This document shows positions 8,345 to 16,206 of a stretch of 64,000 nt of DNA, one piece after another. Under the pieces are notes generated by a model. It saw nothing but the letters and a program-made list of their open reading frames with translations. It did no database searches and was not told the origin of the DNA. The position numbers and the translations under genes are program-made. This stretch comes from an uncultured Corynebacterium sp. (lineage in GTDB: Bacteria > Actinomycetota > Actinomycetes > Mycobacteriales > Mycobacteriaceae). The stretch spans positions 13,543 through 77,542 of the forward strand of contig NZ_CAMIHD010000012.1 of NCBI RefSeq assembly GCF_946222835.1, in the 5' to 3' direction. Each line of letters begins with the position of its first letter. Within the stretch, counting starts at the first letter, position 1.

Positions 8345-10039
8345 TTAGTGCAGGTAGTCCGAGGGATCCGAAGAGAGGGTAAGGGTCCGTCCGTCTGTCA
8401 GGGAGAATTTAATATTTTTCCAGAAACGGTCCCAAGTTAAAGGATCCCTGTAGGTGGCGAAGAGTTTCTGAAAATCGTCGTCGGCAAGAGCGGCGCGGGC
8501 CTTGGCCGCCTCGTATTTATCAATCCACGCCGGAATCTCGTCAATATCGACCGCAGAATCTGCCACCTGCCACGACGTATCCAAGCTCTTGTCGTGCCCA
8601 ATGCGGCCGCCTACGATGCGCGGCTGCCGCGCCGCCAGAGGGTTGCTAAGTCCAATATTGTCCAGCACTCGAATATCCAGCGGTGCATTCATGGAAGAAA
8701 GGCCCAAATTGAGCAGGTACACGGTCGGAGGATCGGTGCGCGAGGGATCTGCGGGGGCGGCCATCCACGAGAACCTATCTTCCCCCTTGATATAGCGGAA
8801 GGTCATGGCGTCGCCGGCCTCCAGCTCGTCGATACCCTCCTGGTAGTCCTCCATAAACTTGGCGCCGAGGAATTCTTCGGCCCGCATGGGAGGATCCTCA
8901 CGCTGGGTCGCATAGGTCCAGAAATCGCGCTCATCCACAATGGAGATCTCATCCGCGTAGATGCTTCGGTCCACCGGATGTCCGCGCAGAACGATAACTA
9001 GCGCCCATACCGCACAGAATACGGAGGCTATCCATGCTCGAACGCTCACCACAAAAATGGGAAGCAATGCGGCAAATAGGGGGAGCAAAAGCATGCGGCC
9101 GTGCATGAAATCTCCCCCCACACGCAGGACATAGAGCGTGTGAATAAGCGCCGCACCCTCAAAAAGATAGGTCGCCGTGGCAGTAGAACGCACCGCAGCG
9201 GGACGTAGATTTATCTTCCATAGACCGGCCACAGCCAGCACGATAAGCGGCAGGAAGAGCCAGTACGGGCCGGCGAAGTCCGCCAGGTAGGTAAACCCCT
9301 TGCCCCATTCCGATCCAGCCGCGGACTTGGCAACAGCCGTGTGTGGGGTCAGCAGGCCGTAGTAGCCCATGCGGAAAATCTCATAAGCCAGCGGCAACGG
9401 CACCGCGACAGCGATTATTTTCCACGAACGATGAGACACGAGGAGAATGATTCCCACCAGACCGCCATACAGGGCCAGCTCTGGGCGTACAAGCCAGGAC
9501 AATCCGGCCCAGAAGGCGAGCCAATAGGCATCGCTATTGCTCCCAGAGTGGCGACGCGGGCGCGACCACCGAAGCAAAAGCCGCCACAGCATAGCGAGGT
9601 AGAAGATACTCAGACCCCACTCCAGGCCCGAGGTGAAAAAGTCCCTGGCCGGCGGAAGGGCCAGATACACCAGCGCGCCGGCCGGAAGAACAGCGCCAGA
9701 GCGCATGCTTGCCGACGCCCCCGCGCCAACCACCATTGCCGCTACCGCCAGGATGAGCCCCAAGTAAATAGCGATGCTTTCCAGGTTTGCATGGGTCACC
9801 CAGCGCACCAGGAAAATGAGGTACTGCCACAGCGTAGAGGTATTAGCCTCGACGCGTTCGCCCATATTGAACACGGGCCCATTCCCGGCTTCAAGGTTGC
9901 GCACGGTGCGCAGGACAATAAGTCCGTCATCGGAAATCCAGCGGCGCGCAAAACCGCCCCAGAAAGATAAAACACCGATCACAAGGGCGGCCGCCGGGGC
10001 GCTCCAGCGGGCGATACTCTTGTGATCGGTGTTAAGCAC
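8345..10039 (-). CDS. aftB: AftB-type terminal beta-(1,2)-arabinofuranosyltransferase
   Basis: 564-residue GT-C membrane glycosyltransferase. It has about nine to ten transmembrane helices in the first 370 residues and a soluble extracytoplasmic C-terminal part. An Asp-Asp pair (ISDDGL, residues 37-38) in the first external loop matches the proposed catalytic site of this class. AftB adds the terminal beta-1,2-linked arabinofuranose to arabinan, using decaprenyl-phosphoryl arabinose; these ends receive mycolates. The neighbours are ubiA, the PAP2 phosphatase and glfT2 upstream and a mycolyltransferase downstream, the conserved arabinogalactan gene order of corynebacteria and mycobacteria. The call rests on the fold plus this order. 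Confidence 0.85.
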   Translation of the reverse strand: MLNTDHKSIARWSAPAAALVIGVLSFWGGFARRWISDDGLIVLRTVRNLEAGNGPVFNMGERVEANTSTLWQYLIFLVRWVTHANLESIAIYLGLILAVAAMVVGAGASASMRSGAVLPAGALVYLALPPARDFFTSGLEWGLSIFYLAMLWRLLLRWSRPRRHSGSNSDAYWLAFWAGLSWLVRPELALYGGLVGIILLVSHRSWKIIAVAVPLPLAYEIFRMGYYGLLTPHTAVAKSAAGSEWGKGFTYLADFAGPYWLFLPLIVLAVAGLWKINLRPAAVRSTATATYLFEGAALIHTLYVLRVGGDFMHGRMLLLPLFAALLPIFVVSVRAWIASVFCAVWALVIVLRGHPVDRSIYADEISIVDERDFWTYATQREDPPMRAEEFLGAKFMEDYQEGIDELEAGDAMTFRYIKGEDRFSWMAAPADPSRTDPPTVYLLNLGLSSMNAPLDIRVLDNIGLSNPLAARQPRIVGGRIGHDKSLDTSWQVADSAVDIDEIPAWIDKYEAAKARAALADDDFQKLFATYRDPLTWDRFWKNIKFSLTDGRTLTLSSDPSDYLH

Positions 10040-10092
10040 GGGGAGAAAGTTTATCAGCCCCGCGGAAAATTTCTATATCGATTCCGCTGTGT

Positions 10093-11073
10093 CTAGAACA
10101 ACGGCATGATATAAACCGCCATGGCGATGCAGGCGAGCCAGGCCAAAGCGAGAACCTGCAAAGTGCGGTCCTCCAGTGCAATCTCATCCGGTGCGCCGCC
10201 CTGGCCGCGGTCAACATCGGCCGCATAGCGCAAGATCGCGATGGTAAACGGAACCATGGAGACCTGGTACCACACGCCGCCAGTCTGGGCGTCGTTGGCA
10301 AGCTCAAAGCCCCACGAGGTGTAGCAGATAACCACCGCGGTGGCGGCTAGAGTCCATACGAAGCGCAGGTAGGTAGGCGTGTACCCCTCCAGAGACTTGC
10401 GGATCTTTGCACCTGTCTGTTCCACCAACAGGATCTCCGAGTAGCGCTTGCCAGAGGCCATAAACAGCGAACCAAAGGCCGCCACCAGCAAGAACCACTG
10501 AGATAGCTCGATGCCGGCGGCCACGCCACCGGCCATGGTGCGCAGCATGAAGCCGGAGGAAACCAGGGCGATATCAATTACCGGCATGTGCTTCCAACCG
10601 AAGCAATAACCCAACTGCAACGCGATATAAATCGCCATCACGATAGCCAGCTGCGGGCCGGCGGTGGCTAGGAAGGATAGGCCGATGGACAAGAAGATGA
10701 GCACCACAGCCATGACATAGGCGAGCTTGATGGGCAGCACGCCGGAGGCAATCGGGCGGAAGCGCTTAGTCGGATGCTCCTGGTCCTCGCGCCAGTCCTT
10801 CGCATCATTGATCAGGTAGATGGAGGAAGCGCCGAGGCAGAATACGATGAATGCCAAGAGGACATCGACAAGCACGCGGCCATGGAATAACGCATCGGCG
10901 CCGGCCGCGGCAGGGGCCGCCAGCACTAGGACGTTTTTGACCCACTGCTTGGGGCGCAGGGCCTTAATCATGCCATCGACAAGATTCTTCGGCGGCTTGC
11001 GCTTGCGGCCGGTATCTACGCCAGAGGTGTGCGGTTCCGAATGGAAAAAGTGCTGGTTTCCATCATCACTCAT
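10093..11073 (-). CDS. ubiA: Decaprenyl-phosphate phosphoribosyltransferase (DPPR synthase)
   Basis: 326-residue UbiA-family membrane prenyl-phosphate transferase with about eight to nine helices. It transfers 5-phosphoribose from PRPP to decaprenyl phosphate, the first committed step to decaprenyl-phosphoryl arabinose. The Mg-binding motif NDAKD is at 89-93, with KRFRPIASG following; a second Asp-containing motif (PVIDIALVSSG) is near 165. The gene overlaps the upstream PAP2 gene by 8 bases, so the two are translationally coupled, and aftB follows 53 bases later. Length and motifs match Rv3806c-type enzymes, not menaquinone UbiA. Confidence 0.92.
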   Translation of the reverse strand: MSDDGNQHFFHSEPHTSGVDTGRKRKPPKNLVDGMIKALRPKQWVKNVLVLAAPAAAGADALFHGRVLVDVLLAFIVFCLGASSIYLINDAKDWREDQEHPTKRFRPIASGVLPIKLAYVMAVVLIFLSIGLSFLATAGPQLAIVMAIYIALQLGYCFGWKHMPVIDIALVSSGFMLRTMAGGVAAGIELSQWFLLVAAFGSLFMASGKRYSEILLVEQTGAKIRKSLEGYTPTYLRFVWTLAATAVVICYTSWGFELANDAQTGGVWYQVSMVPFTIAILRYAADVDRGQGGAPDEIALEDRTLQVLALAWLACIAMAVYIMPLF

Positions 11074-11581
11074 GCTTCATTCCTTTCATCACGACCTCCG
11101 CGGTGGCAGCGCCGATGGCCGCACCCACGGCCGTATCTGTTGGATAGTGCACTCCGAGCACCATACGCGATGCCATCATCACCGGCACGCCGAGCAGCGG
11201 CGCCTTGCGGCCAGTAAGGCGGCTGACCGCCACCAAGAAAGCGGTGGTCGAGGTCGCGTGCGAGCTGGGGAAAGATAGCTTGGAGGGAGTCTTTACTCCC
11301 ACGCGCACGTACGGATACTCCGGACGCTTGCGGCGCACAATGCGTTTGAGCACTACGCTGGCCGCGTGCGCGAGGAAGGCTGCGGCTCCTACGCGGGTCC
11401 ACCCTTCGCGGCGGCGCTTATCGACGCCCGCCCCTACCGCAGCACTGCCCATCCAGCCCAGGGCATGCTCACCCCAGTGGCTGAGCCCGCGGGCGGTGGG
11501 AAGCACGCCAGGCACGTCAAAGGCCGCGCCCTGGATGGATTCGAGGATGCGCGATTCTGCTACGGAAAGTTTATTGGGCAT
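11066..11581 (-). CDS. PAP2-family phosphatase, probable decaprenylphosphoryl-5-phosphoribose phosphatase
   Basis: 171-residue phosphatase of the phosphatidic-acid phosphatase 2 family. The three signature motifs are intact: KRIVRRKRP (79-87), PSSH with His108, and SRMVLGVHYPTD with Arg139 and His145. Between glfT2 and ubiA, with overlaps on both sides (11 and 8 bases), it corresponds to the Rv3807c position. The inferred reaction is removal of the 5-phosphate from decaprenyl-phosphoryl-5-phosphoribose after UbiA acts. Only two or three hydrophobic segments are visible, so it is a small membrane-associated member. Substrate is inferred from context. Confidence 0.85.
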   Translation of the reverse strand: MPNKLSVAESRILESIQGAAFDVPGVLPTARGLSHWGEHALGWMGSAAVGAGVDKRRREGWTRVGAAAFLAHAASVVLKRIVRRKRPEYPYVRVGVKTPSKLSFPSSHATSTTAFLVAVSRLTGRKAPLLGVPVMMASRMVLGVHYPTDTAVGAAIGAATAEVVMKGMKHE

Positions 11582-13523
11582 CGAAGACCTTCTTCCAAGA
11601 CTCGCGCGAGGTCAGCTCCGGTTGCGCCGCGCGGTATTCAGCGCGCAGGTCATCGAAATTCTCCTCGATTTCCTGCAGCAGCTCGCGGATCTGGACTACG
11701 AGGTCTTTGGCCAGGTCACGGTCACGCTTGCGGAAGGCGACGCCAGTGCCGCCCGCGGTGGACACGGTAGCCGAATCCACGCGGGAGAGCGTGAACCAGC
11801 GGGCCTCATCCGGCGTGAGGTTGAGCTGCGGCGCCTCGTGGTGCGCAGTATCTTCCCTGCTCACGAGGTGTTTGAGGCCCTTGATGGCCCATGGGATCTT
11901 CTTAATCTTGGCTAGGCGGCCGCCGATATTGCGAGTGGGTACGCCCGGCGCGCCGGTGGGAGCGGGCAGCTCATCGGCAGACTCCAAGATGACTGCATCA
12001 GAGTAGTTCTTGCGGATTTCCGCGATGCGCGGCAGCGAGGACTCCAGGATGTCAAAGAGATGGTCCGGCCCAGCCAGGAAGTCCCGCATGGCCTCAATCT
12101 GGATGGCCATGGTGGAGTATTCCATGCACATGGTGTGCTTGAGGGTGGACTTGAAGATGGACTTGGTAATACCCTTGGCCGGCCCCTCGTGGTACATCGC
12201 GGCCACGATGAGGCGGTTGCGTAGGTGGAAGTAGGCCTGCCAATCGATGGCATCATCTTTATCGGCCCAAGCCATATGCCAGATGGCGGCACCCGGCCAA
12301 GTCACTGTGGGGAATCCATTGCGCGCCGCGCGCAGGGAGTACTCGGTATCGTCCCACTTGATAAACAGTGGCAACGGCTGGCCGTTGGTTTCGGCCACGA
12401 TGCGCGGGAAGAGGCACATCCACCAGCCGTTGTACTCCACGTCGACGCGGCGGTGCAGCGCGCGGGAATCGTACTTCTTGGGATCCAGGTGAGTCTCGCG
12501 GGTGCCGATGGCGCGCAGCGGGTACTTGGCAAAGTCGTGATCGTAGACGGCGTGCGGCGCCGCGCCCCACATGAAATCGGCACGGTTAACCTGCTCGCCG
12601 GTAGTGCGCAGCTGGGAGCGCTCCTGCAGGTTGAGCATCTGGCCACCGACGATAATGGGCTTGGCGGCGTAGCGGGCCGCCTGAACCGCACGCAGCACGG
12701 AGTCCGGCTCGATGGCGATGTCATCGTCCATGTACAGGATGAAAGGCGAGTCGGTATTTTCCAGCGCCTCGTACATGATGCGGGAGTAGCCGCCGGAACC
12801 GCCCAGGTTGCCCTGGCGGAACTCGCGGAAACGATCGCCAAAGTGGGCCACCGCCTCGTCGTAGCCCGGCTCATCAGCAGGGTGCTGGTTGCCCTGGTCC
12901 GGCATGAGGACGAAGTCGATGATTTCATCTACCACCGGATCCTCGGCCAATGCCTTGAGTGCTGCCACGGCATCGGTCGGGCGGTTAAAGGTAGGAATGC
13001 CGACCGCCACGCGCTTGTCCTGCGCCGGTTGTTCGGTGCCGTCCGGCAGCAGCTGTGGGCCAGGGGCGTGGGGGGAGCACCAGGCGGCGTCGGCAAGCGT
13101 GGTTTCCTGCTCGGCGGTGATATCGAACCACAGCCAGCCGCCGTCCTCGAAGTTCTTGAGCGGCAGCTCAAACTCGTGGTGACCGGTGCCTACCAGGTGG
13201 TTGGCCACGGAAATGCGCTGGCCATCCTGCTTGGAGCGGTAGAGGGAAATATTTGCCTGCCCCTCAATGTCCAGGCTGAGGATCACGGAGCGCAGCTGGG
13301 ACCAGCGGCGCCAGTAGGAGGCTGGGAAGGCGTTGAAGTATGTTTCAAAAGATGCTTCCTCGCCGGCCGGAATGGTGACGGAGGTGCGGTTAAACCAGCT
13401 GAGGCGTTCGCGGTTTTGCTCGGCCTCGATGAGGTAGAGCATCCGCACATCAAAGGGCTCGCCGCGCTTAGGCAGCAGGATGCGCTGCAGGGGCTCATGG
13501 GCCTGAGTGTTGTTGGCAGTCAC
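11571..13523 (-). CDS. glfT2: Galactofuranosyltransferase GlfT2, galactan polymerase
   Basis: 650-residue cytosolic, membrane-associated GT-A enzyme that extends galactan with alternating beta-1,5 and beta-1,6 galactofuranose from UDP-Galf. The N-terminal beta domain (about 1-165) is followed by a GT2-like fold: GIPTFNRP (175-182), the metal-binding DDD at 266-268, WDDTE at 390-394 and His416 in IWHMAW, all matching known GlfT2 active-site residues. The C-terminal helical part completes the fold. It heads the minus-strand unit glfT2-PAP2-ubiA-aftB. Its donor is made by Glf, now about 12 kb away because of the restriction island. Confidence 0.93.
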   Translation of the reverse strand: MTANNTQAHEPLQRILLPKRGEPFDVRMLYLIEAEQNRERLSWFNRTSVTIPAGEEASFETYFNAFPASYWRRWSQLRSVILSLDIEGQANISLYRSKQDGQRISVANHLVGTGHHEFELPLKNFEDGGWLWFDITAEQETTLADAAWCSPHAPGPQLLPDGTEQPAQDKRVAVGIPTFNRPTDAVAALKALAEDPVVDEIIDFVLMPDQGNQHPADEPGYDEAVAHFGDRFREFRQGNLGGSGGYSRIMYEALENTDSPFILYMDDDIAIEPDSVLRAVQAARYAAKPIIVGGQMLNLQERSQLRTTGEQVNRADFMWGAAPHAVYDHDFAKYPLRAIGTRETHLDPKKYDSRALHRRVDVEYNGWWMCLFPRIVAETNGQPLPLFIKWDDTEYSLRAARNGFPTVTWPGAAIWHMAWADKDDAIDWQAYFHLRNRLIVAAMYHEGPAKGITKSIFKSTLKHTMCMEYSTMAIQIEAMRDFLAGPDHLFDILESSLPRIAEIRKNYSDAVILESADELPAPTGAPGVPTRNIGGRLAKIKKIPWAIKGLKHLVSREDTAHHEAPQLNLTPDEARWFTLSRVDSATVSTAGGTGVAFRKRDRDLAKDLVVQIRELLQEIEENFDDLRAEYRAAQPELTSRESWKKVFDAQ

Positions 13524-13629
13524 GATAGCTTCGATTCTCCAAACGGTATAAACAGTAGTCAGCGATTTAGCGTAGTTGCTTTTGCATAAGTACTACGGTT
13601 TACACGCGGAGCCCGTATGATGGAACATC

Positions 13630-14892
13630 ATGAGATGGGTTCCTTGCGCGGCAGCAGTAGGTCTTCTCGCTGTAGCCAGCGCGCCCGCCGCTATCGCAGA
13701 GGAAAAGCCCGCGGTGGAGTTTCTGGACCACGCCCAAATCCTCAGCAATTCGGACGAAGATGCCATCAAATCGCAAGCGCAGTCCATACATTTTCCGGAT
13801 TCCGTGCACGAGGTCGTCTACGCTACGTATCCGAGCTCGGGCGAAGAATTTTCCCGGACTCTGTCCCATGACTTGGCCCGCGAGCATCCACATTTCATCA
13901 GCGGAAGTGGGTTACAGAAAAATGTGCTCGTTATCGCGGTAGGTTTTGAGCCCAATAGTATGGCTGTGCACTGCGGCACAGAGGTGTGCCAGGACATCAA
14001 GATTTATGACGAGGGCCGCATGGACGGCATCTTGGACCAGATGCGGCCGGCGCTGGCGGACGATGACTATACCGTCGGCATGATCCTAGCGACGCGCGCC
14101 GCCGCGGATACCACCGTGCGTCGGCAATATACGCAGGATGTGCCCACGTGGTCCGTGTTCATCGCAGCCACTATGGTGCTCGTGGTTCTGGGCGCGGCCG
14201 GCCTCATTACCTACTTGTTCATCCGCCGCGCCCGCGTGCGCAAGCGCTTCGATTATATTAAGGGCGCTCGCGACGGGGCTGAGGAACTCATCAAGCGCAC
14301 GGAGGCACGGATTGACGCCCTGCATTCCCCCTTGGCGGGCGACTACCTGAAGGTGCAGTGGCGCTCCTTGGTCAACCAGTACACTGATGCGCGGCCGACG
14401 CTCAAGGCGCTGGAGAACATCCAGGACTATTCCCTGCACGCTGCCTCCATCAAGGAGGCATACAAAGCACTCAAGCAGATCAATACCGCGGCAGCACAGA
14501 TAGATTCCTTGGAAGATTTCTGCGACGGCGATACAGCGGTGCGCGCGGGCGAGGTGCAATGGCTGCTTGGCGACGCCCAAGCGGCCCTCTCCCGCCAGCC
14601 CGACAACGCCAGCTTGCGCCAGATAACGCAGCGCATTAACGACCTGTCCCAGGATCTGTCGCGAGAAGACTTCGACTCCGCCTTCGCTCGCGTCCTCGAG
14701 GACTACCACCCCATGGTGGGCGCGCTGCCAGAAAGGCTATATCCGCAGCGCGACCGCAAAACTCCCCCACTCCTGGGCACGCCGGAATGGCGCCCCGGTA
14801 TGGGCACGCACTACATGCCCTATAGGTTTGCGGGCTTCTGGGTGGCTAATAATAACGTCTCCTCCCAGCTGCCCGACCCGTACCGCTTCTAG
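13630..14892 (+). CDS. DUF5129-like membrane protein with TPM-type external domain
   Basis: 420 residues, divergent from glfT2. A signal segment (1-23) precedes an extracytoplasmic domain of about 150 residues resembling TPM/DUF5129 domains, with a Cys pair (Cys115, Cys120). One membrane helix spans about 174-197, followed by RRARVRKR and a long cytoplasmic helical tail. A gene of this kind next to glfT2 is conserved in corynebacteria. No enzymatic motif is visible. It may be an envelope scaffold or sensor; function is unknown. The 106-base divergent gap to glfT2 must hold promoters for both. Its end overlaps the convergent next gene by 4 bases. Confidence 0.7.
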   Translation: MRWVPCAAAVGLLAVASAPAAIAEEKPAVEFLDHAQILSNSDEDAIKSQAQSIHFPDSVHEVVYATYPSSGEEFSRTLSHDLAREHPHFISGSGLQKNVLVIAVGFEPNSMAVHCGTEVCQDIKIYDEGRMDGILDQMRPALADDDYTVGMILATRAAADTTVRRQYTQDVPTWSVFIAATMVLVVLGAAGLITYLFIRRARVRKRFDYIKGARDGAEELIKRTEARIDALHSPLAGDYLKVQWRSLVNQYTDARPTLKALENIQDYSLHAASIKEAYKALKQINTAAAQIDSLEDFCDGDTAVRAGEVQWLLGDAQAALSRQPDNASLRQITQRINDLSQDLSREDFDSAFARVLEDYHPMVGALPERLYPQRDRKTPPLLGTPEWRPGMGTHYMPYRFAGFWVANNNVSSQLPDPYRF

Positions 14893-15476
14893 GCATTGAC
14901 CGGTTCGGTTACCGGATCGATGCCCAGCTTGTTGAGCATGTAGAGTACGCGGGCTTCGAGGTCATCAGCCAATTCGCGCGCCTCCTCCACGGTATCCGCG
15001 GCAGGAATATCCCAAATTTTGATGTCCTTGCCTGCCTCATCGCGTTCTACCTCGCGGCCCAAGAACACGATGTAATCCGGCATCGCTACCGTGCGCACCT
15101 CATCGAGGTACTTATTCGGGGCTTCCCCCATGCCGCGCTCGTTCATGACGTGGGCAAGGTGGCCTTCCGCTTCGTTTTCTGGGTGAGCAACGGCGGTATC
15201 TACAAAGAGGGCTTCGCCGGCGTGCTTGCGGGTCAGTTCCGCTGCGGCTTGGGCCAGCGCATTATTGGCACCGGCGGCAAAACGTACGTGCAGGCGGTGA
15301 GCACCGAAGTAGTCGCGCACCTCACGCTCCACCAAAAGCGGCACGAATTCATCGAGCTCCGCCTTCTTGGTGTGCTTGGCAATAACCTCATCGAGCTTGG
15401 CATCGATTTCCGCGGCCGTGTACTCGTGGCCGTAGTTCTCGTGCAGATCCTGGCGCAGGGTTTCAAACTGGTTCAT
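14889..15476 (-). CDS. Arsenate-reductase/LMW-phosphatase-fold protein lacking catalytic Cys and Arg
   Basis: 195 residues. Residues 1-57 match the three-helix bundle dimerisation domain found before actinobacterial ArsC-type enzymes (VPLLVEREVRDYFG). Residues 60-190 follow the low-molecular-weight phosphatase/ArsC fold, including NERGMG, PDYIVFLG and WDIP. The P-loop is broken: where active enzymes have C-x5-R-S, this protein has A68, L74 and A75 (FAAGANNALAQ). It therefore cannot do thiol-based phosphoryl or arsenate chemistry by the usual route and is probably a binding or regulatory pseudoenzyme. No ars genes are nearby. A moderate ribosome site (GGGAT) precedes ATG 15476. Confidence 0.65.
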   Translation of the reverse strand: MNQFETLRQDLHENYGHEYTAAEIDAKLDEVIAKHTKKAELDEFVPLLVEREVRDYFGAHRLHVRFAAGANNALAQAAAELTRKHAGEALFVDTAVAHPENEAEGHLAHVMNERGMGEAPNKYLDEVRTVAMPDYIVFLGREVERDEAGKDIKIWDIPAADTVEEARELADDLEARVLYMLNKLGIDPVTEPVNA

Positions 15477-15541
15477 TGTTATCCCCTTTCTCGGATTATT
15501 GTCCCGTTTGCTAATTGTTAACCTGCCGTTAACTTTAACAG

Positions 15542-15742
15542 TTAACGTTGGGTTAAGTCAAACGGTTGGGAATAACCCAATAGTTTTCTGCGCCGAAAAT
15601 GCGGGAAGGCCCGCCGGGAGTTCCGGCAGGCCTTCTTGGACTGTTCCTTCTTTTTATCGGGAATGCGCGATGCGCGGCTACGCAATTTTAGATGCTCTTG
15701 CAGCCGATCCGGCGACATTTTCCACATGCGGCGGTCAGCCAT
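15542..15742 (-). CDS. Small basic protein, 66 residues, unknown function
   Basis: The frame starts at ATG 15742 behind an excellent ribosome site (AAAGGAGGTGA, about 6 bases before ATG), which argues that it is translated. The product is very rich in Arg and Lys (RRRK, KKKEQSKK), has no membrane segment, and could bind nucleic acid. It lies 40 bases downstream of the displaced glf tail and in the same direction, so it once probably followed glf on one transcript; the island now separates them. A strong hairpin at 15606-15634 lies inside its codons, so the last 20 residues may be fortuitous. I do not recognise a family. Confidence 0.5.
   Translation of the reverse strand: MADRRMWKMSPDRLQEHLKLRSRASRIPDKKKEQSKKACRNSRRAFPHFRRRKLLGYSQPFDLTQR
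15606..15634. terminator. Strong hairpin inside the end of the small basic ORF
   Basis: AAGGCCCGCCGG and CCGGCAGGCCTT pair over 12 bases with one G-T, around a 5-base loop. On the plus strand a pyrimidine run with TTTTT follows about 18 bases later; on the minus strand CCCGCATTTT follows. It may be a weak bidirectional terminator between the island side and the envelope cluster. Confidence 0.45.
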
Positions 15743-15782
15743 ACCGTCACCTCCTTTCCTCAGAGGTGATCAAGCATAGCGC

Positions 15783-15890
15783 TTAGTGGCCACGCTCCTG
15801 CTCAATGGCCTTGCCCTCGTTCCAGAAGGGCGCGAGCTTGATGTCGAACATGCTCAGCGCTGAGGCGATAACCATGCACATGTCGACATC
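15783..15890 (-). pseudogene. glf: Displaced 3' tail of a second glf allele
   Basis: Read on the minus strand, the last 33 codons and stop encode a Glf C-terminus: 28 of 33 residues equal the intact Glf end (SALSMFD, PFWNEGKAIEQERGH shared). At DNA level 81 of the first 100 bases agree with 26094-26193, and the first 20 (15781-15800 versus 26094-26113) are identical. Differences are mostly at third codon positions, so this tail diverged while part of a working glf in another lineage, not by decay after duplication. Homology stops near 15890 where island sequence begins. It marks the left edge of the restriction island. Confidence 0.88.
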
Positions 15891-16206
15891 GACAGACAGC
15901 CCGAGCCAACACGTTTACAAGCAGGAAATCGGCCACAAAGTGCACATCAATCCCCCGCTTTAGCACCGGATCTGACCGAACACGTCAGCAAGTCATGCGC
16001 TTTTGAAGCCCGATCCCCACGAAACCCAAACCACTCTCGGGCAACACTTTTTAGTATTAATTAACCAGCCTTAAGCCCCCTTCAGGACGATTACCATACT
16101 AAAAGCTGTTTACTTCACTCGAGTTCGTTTAACGTATTGGGCAGAGCAATCAGCGATGACCGCTCACCCTTATTCCCCATCACTCCCCTATGAAAGGAGG
16201 CCTCAA
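15891..16206. promoter_or_regulatory. Left island margin and promoter region of the restriction operon
   Basis: This 316-base non-coding stretch lies between the glf relic and the first island gene. It is more A+T-rich near 16048-16140 and must hold the operon promoter. ATACTAAAA at 16096-16104 is the exact complement of TTTTAGTAT at 16049-16057, a 9-base inverted repeat 38 bases apart that could bind the HTH protein encoded next. The ribosome site GAAAGGAGG (about 16192-16200) precedes GTG 16207. No integrase, tRNA or further ORF was seen. Confidence 0.45.

Noticed and set aside
12225..13589. 454-residue open frame on the plus strand
   Set aside because: It is the complement of glfT2; GC-rich third positions make long antisense frames common here.
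15783..15890. Recent duplication of glf
   Set aside because: 81% identity with mainly synonymous changes points to a diverged allele, not a fresh copy.
16156..16206. ATG 16156 as the start of the HTH protein
   Set aside because: In-frame GTG 16207 has an excellent ribosome site, which would lie within the longer frame, and the HTH begins right after it.
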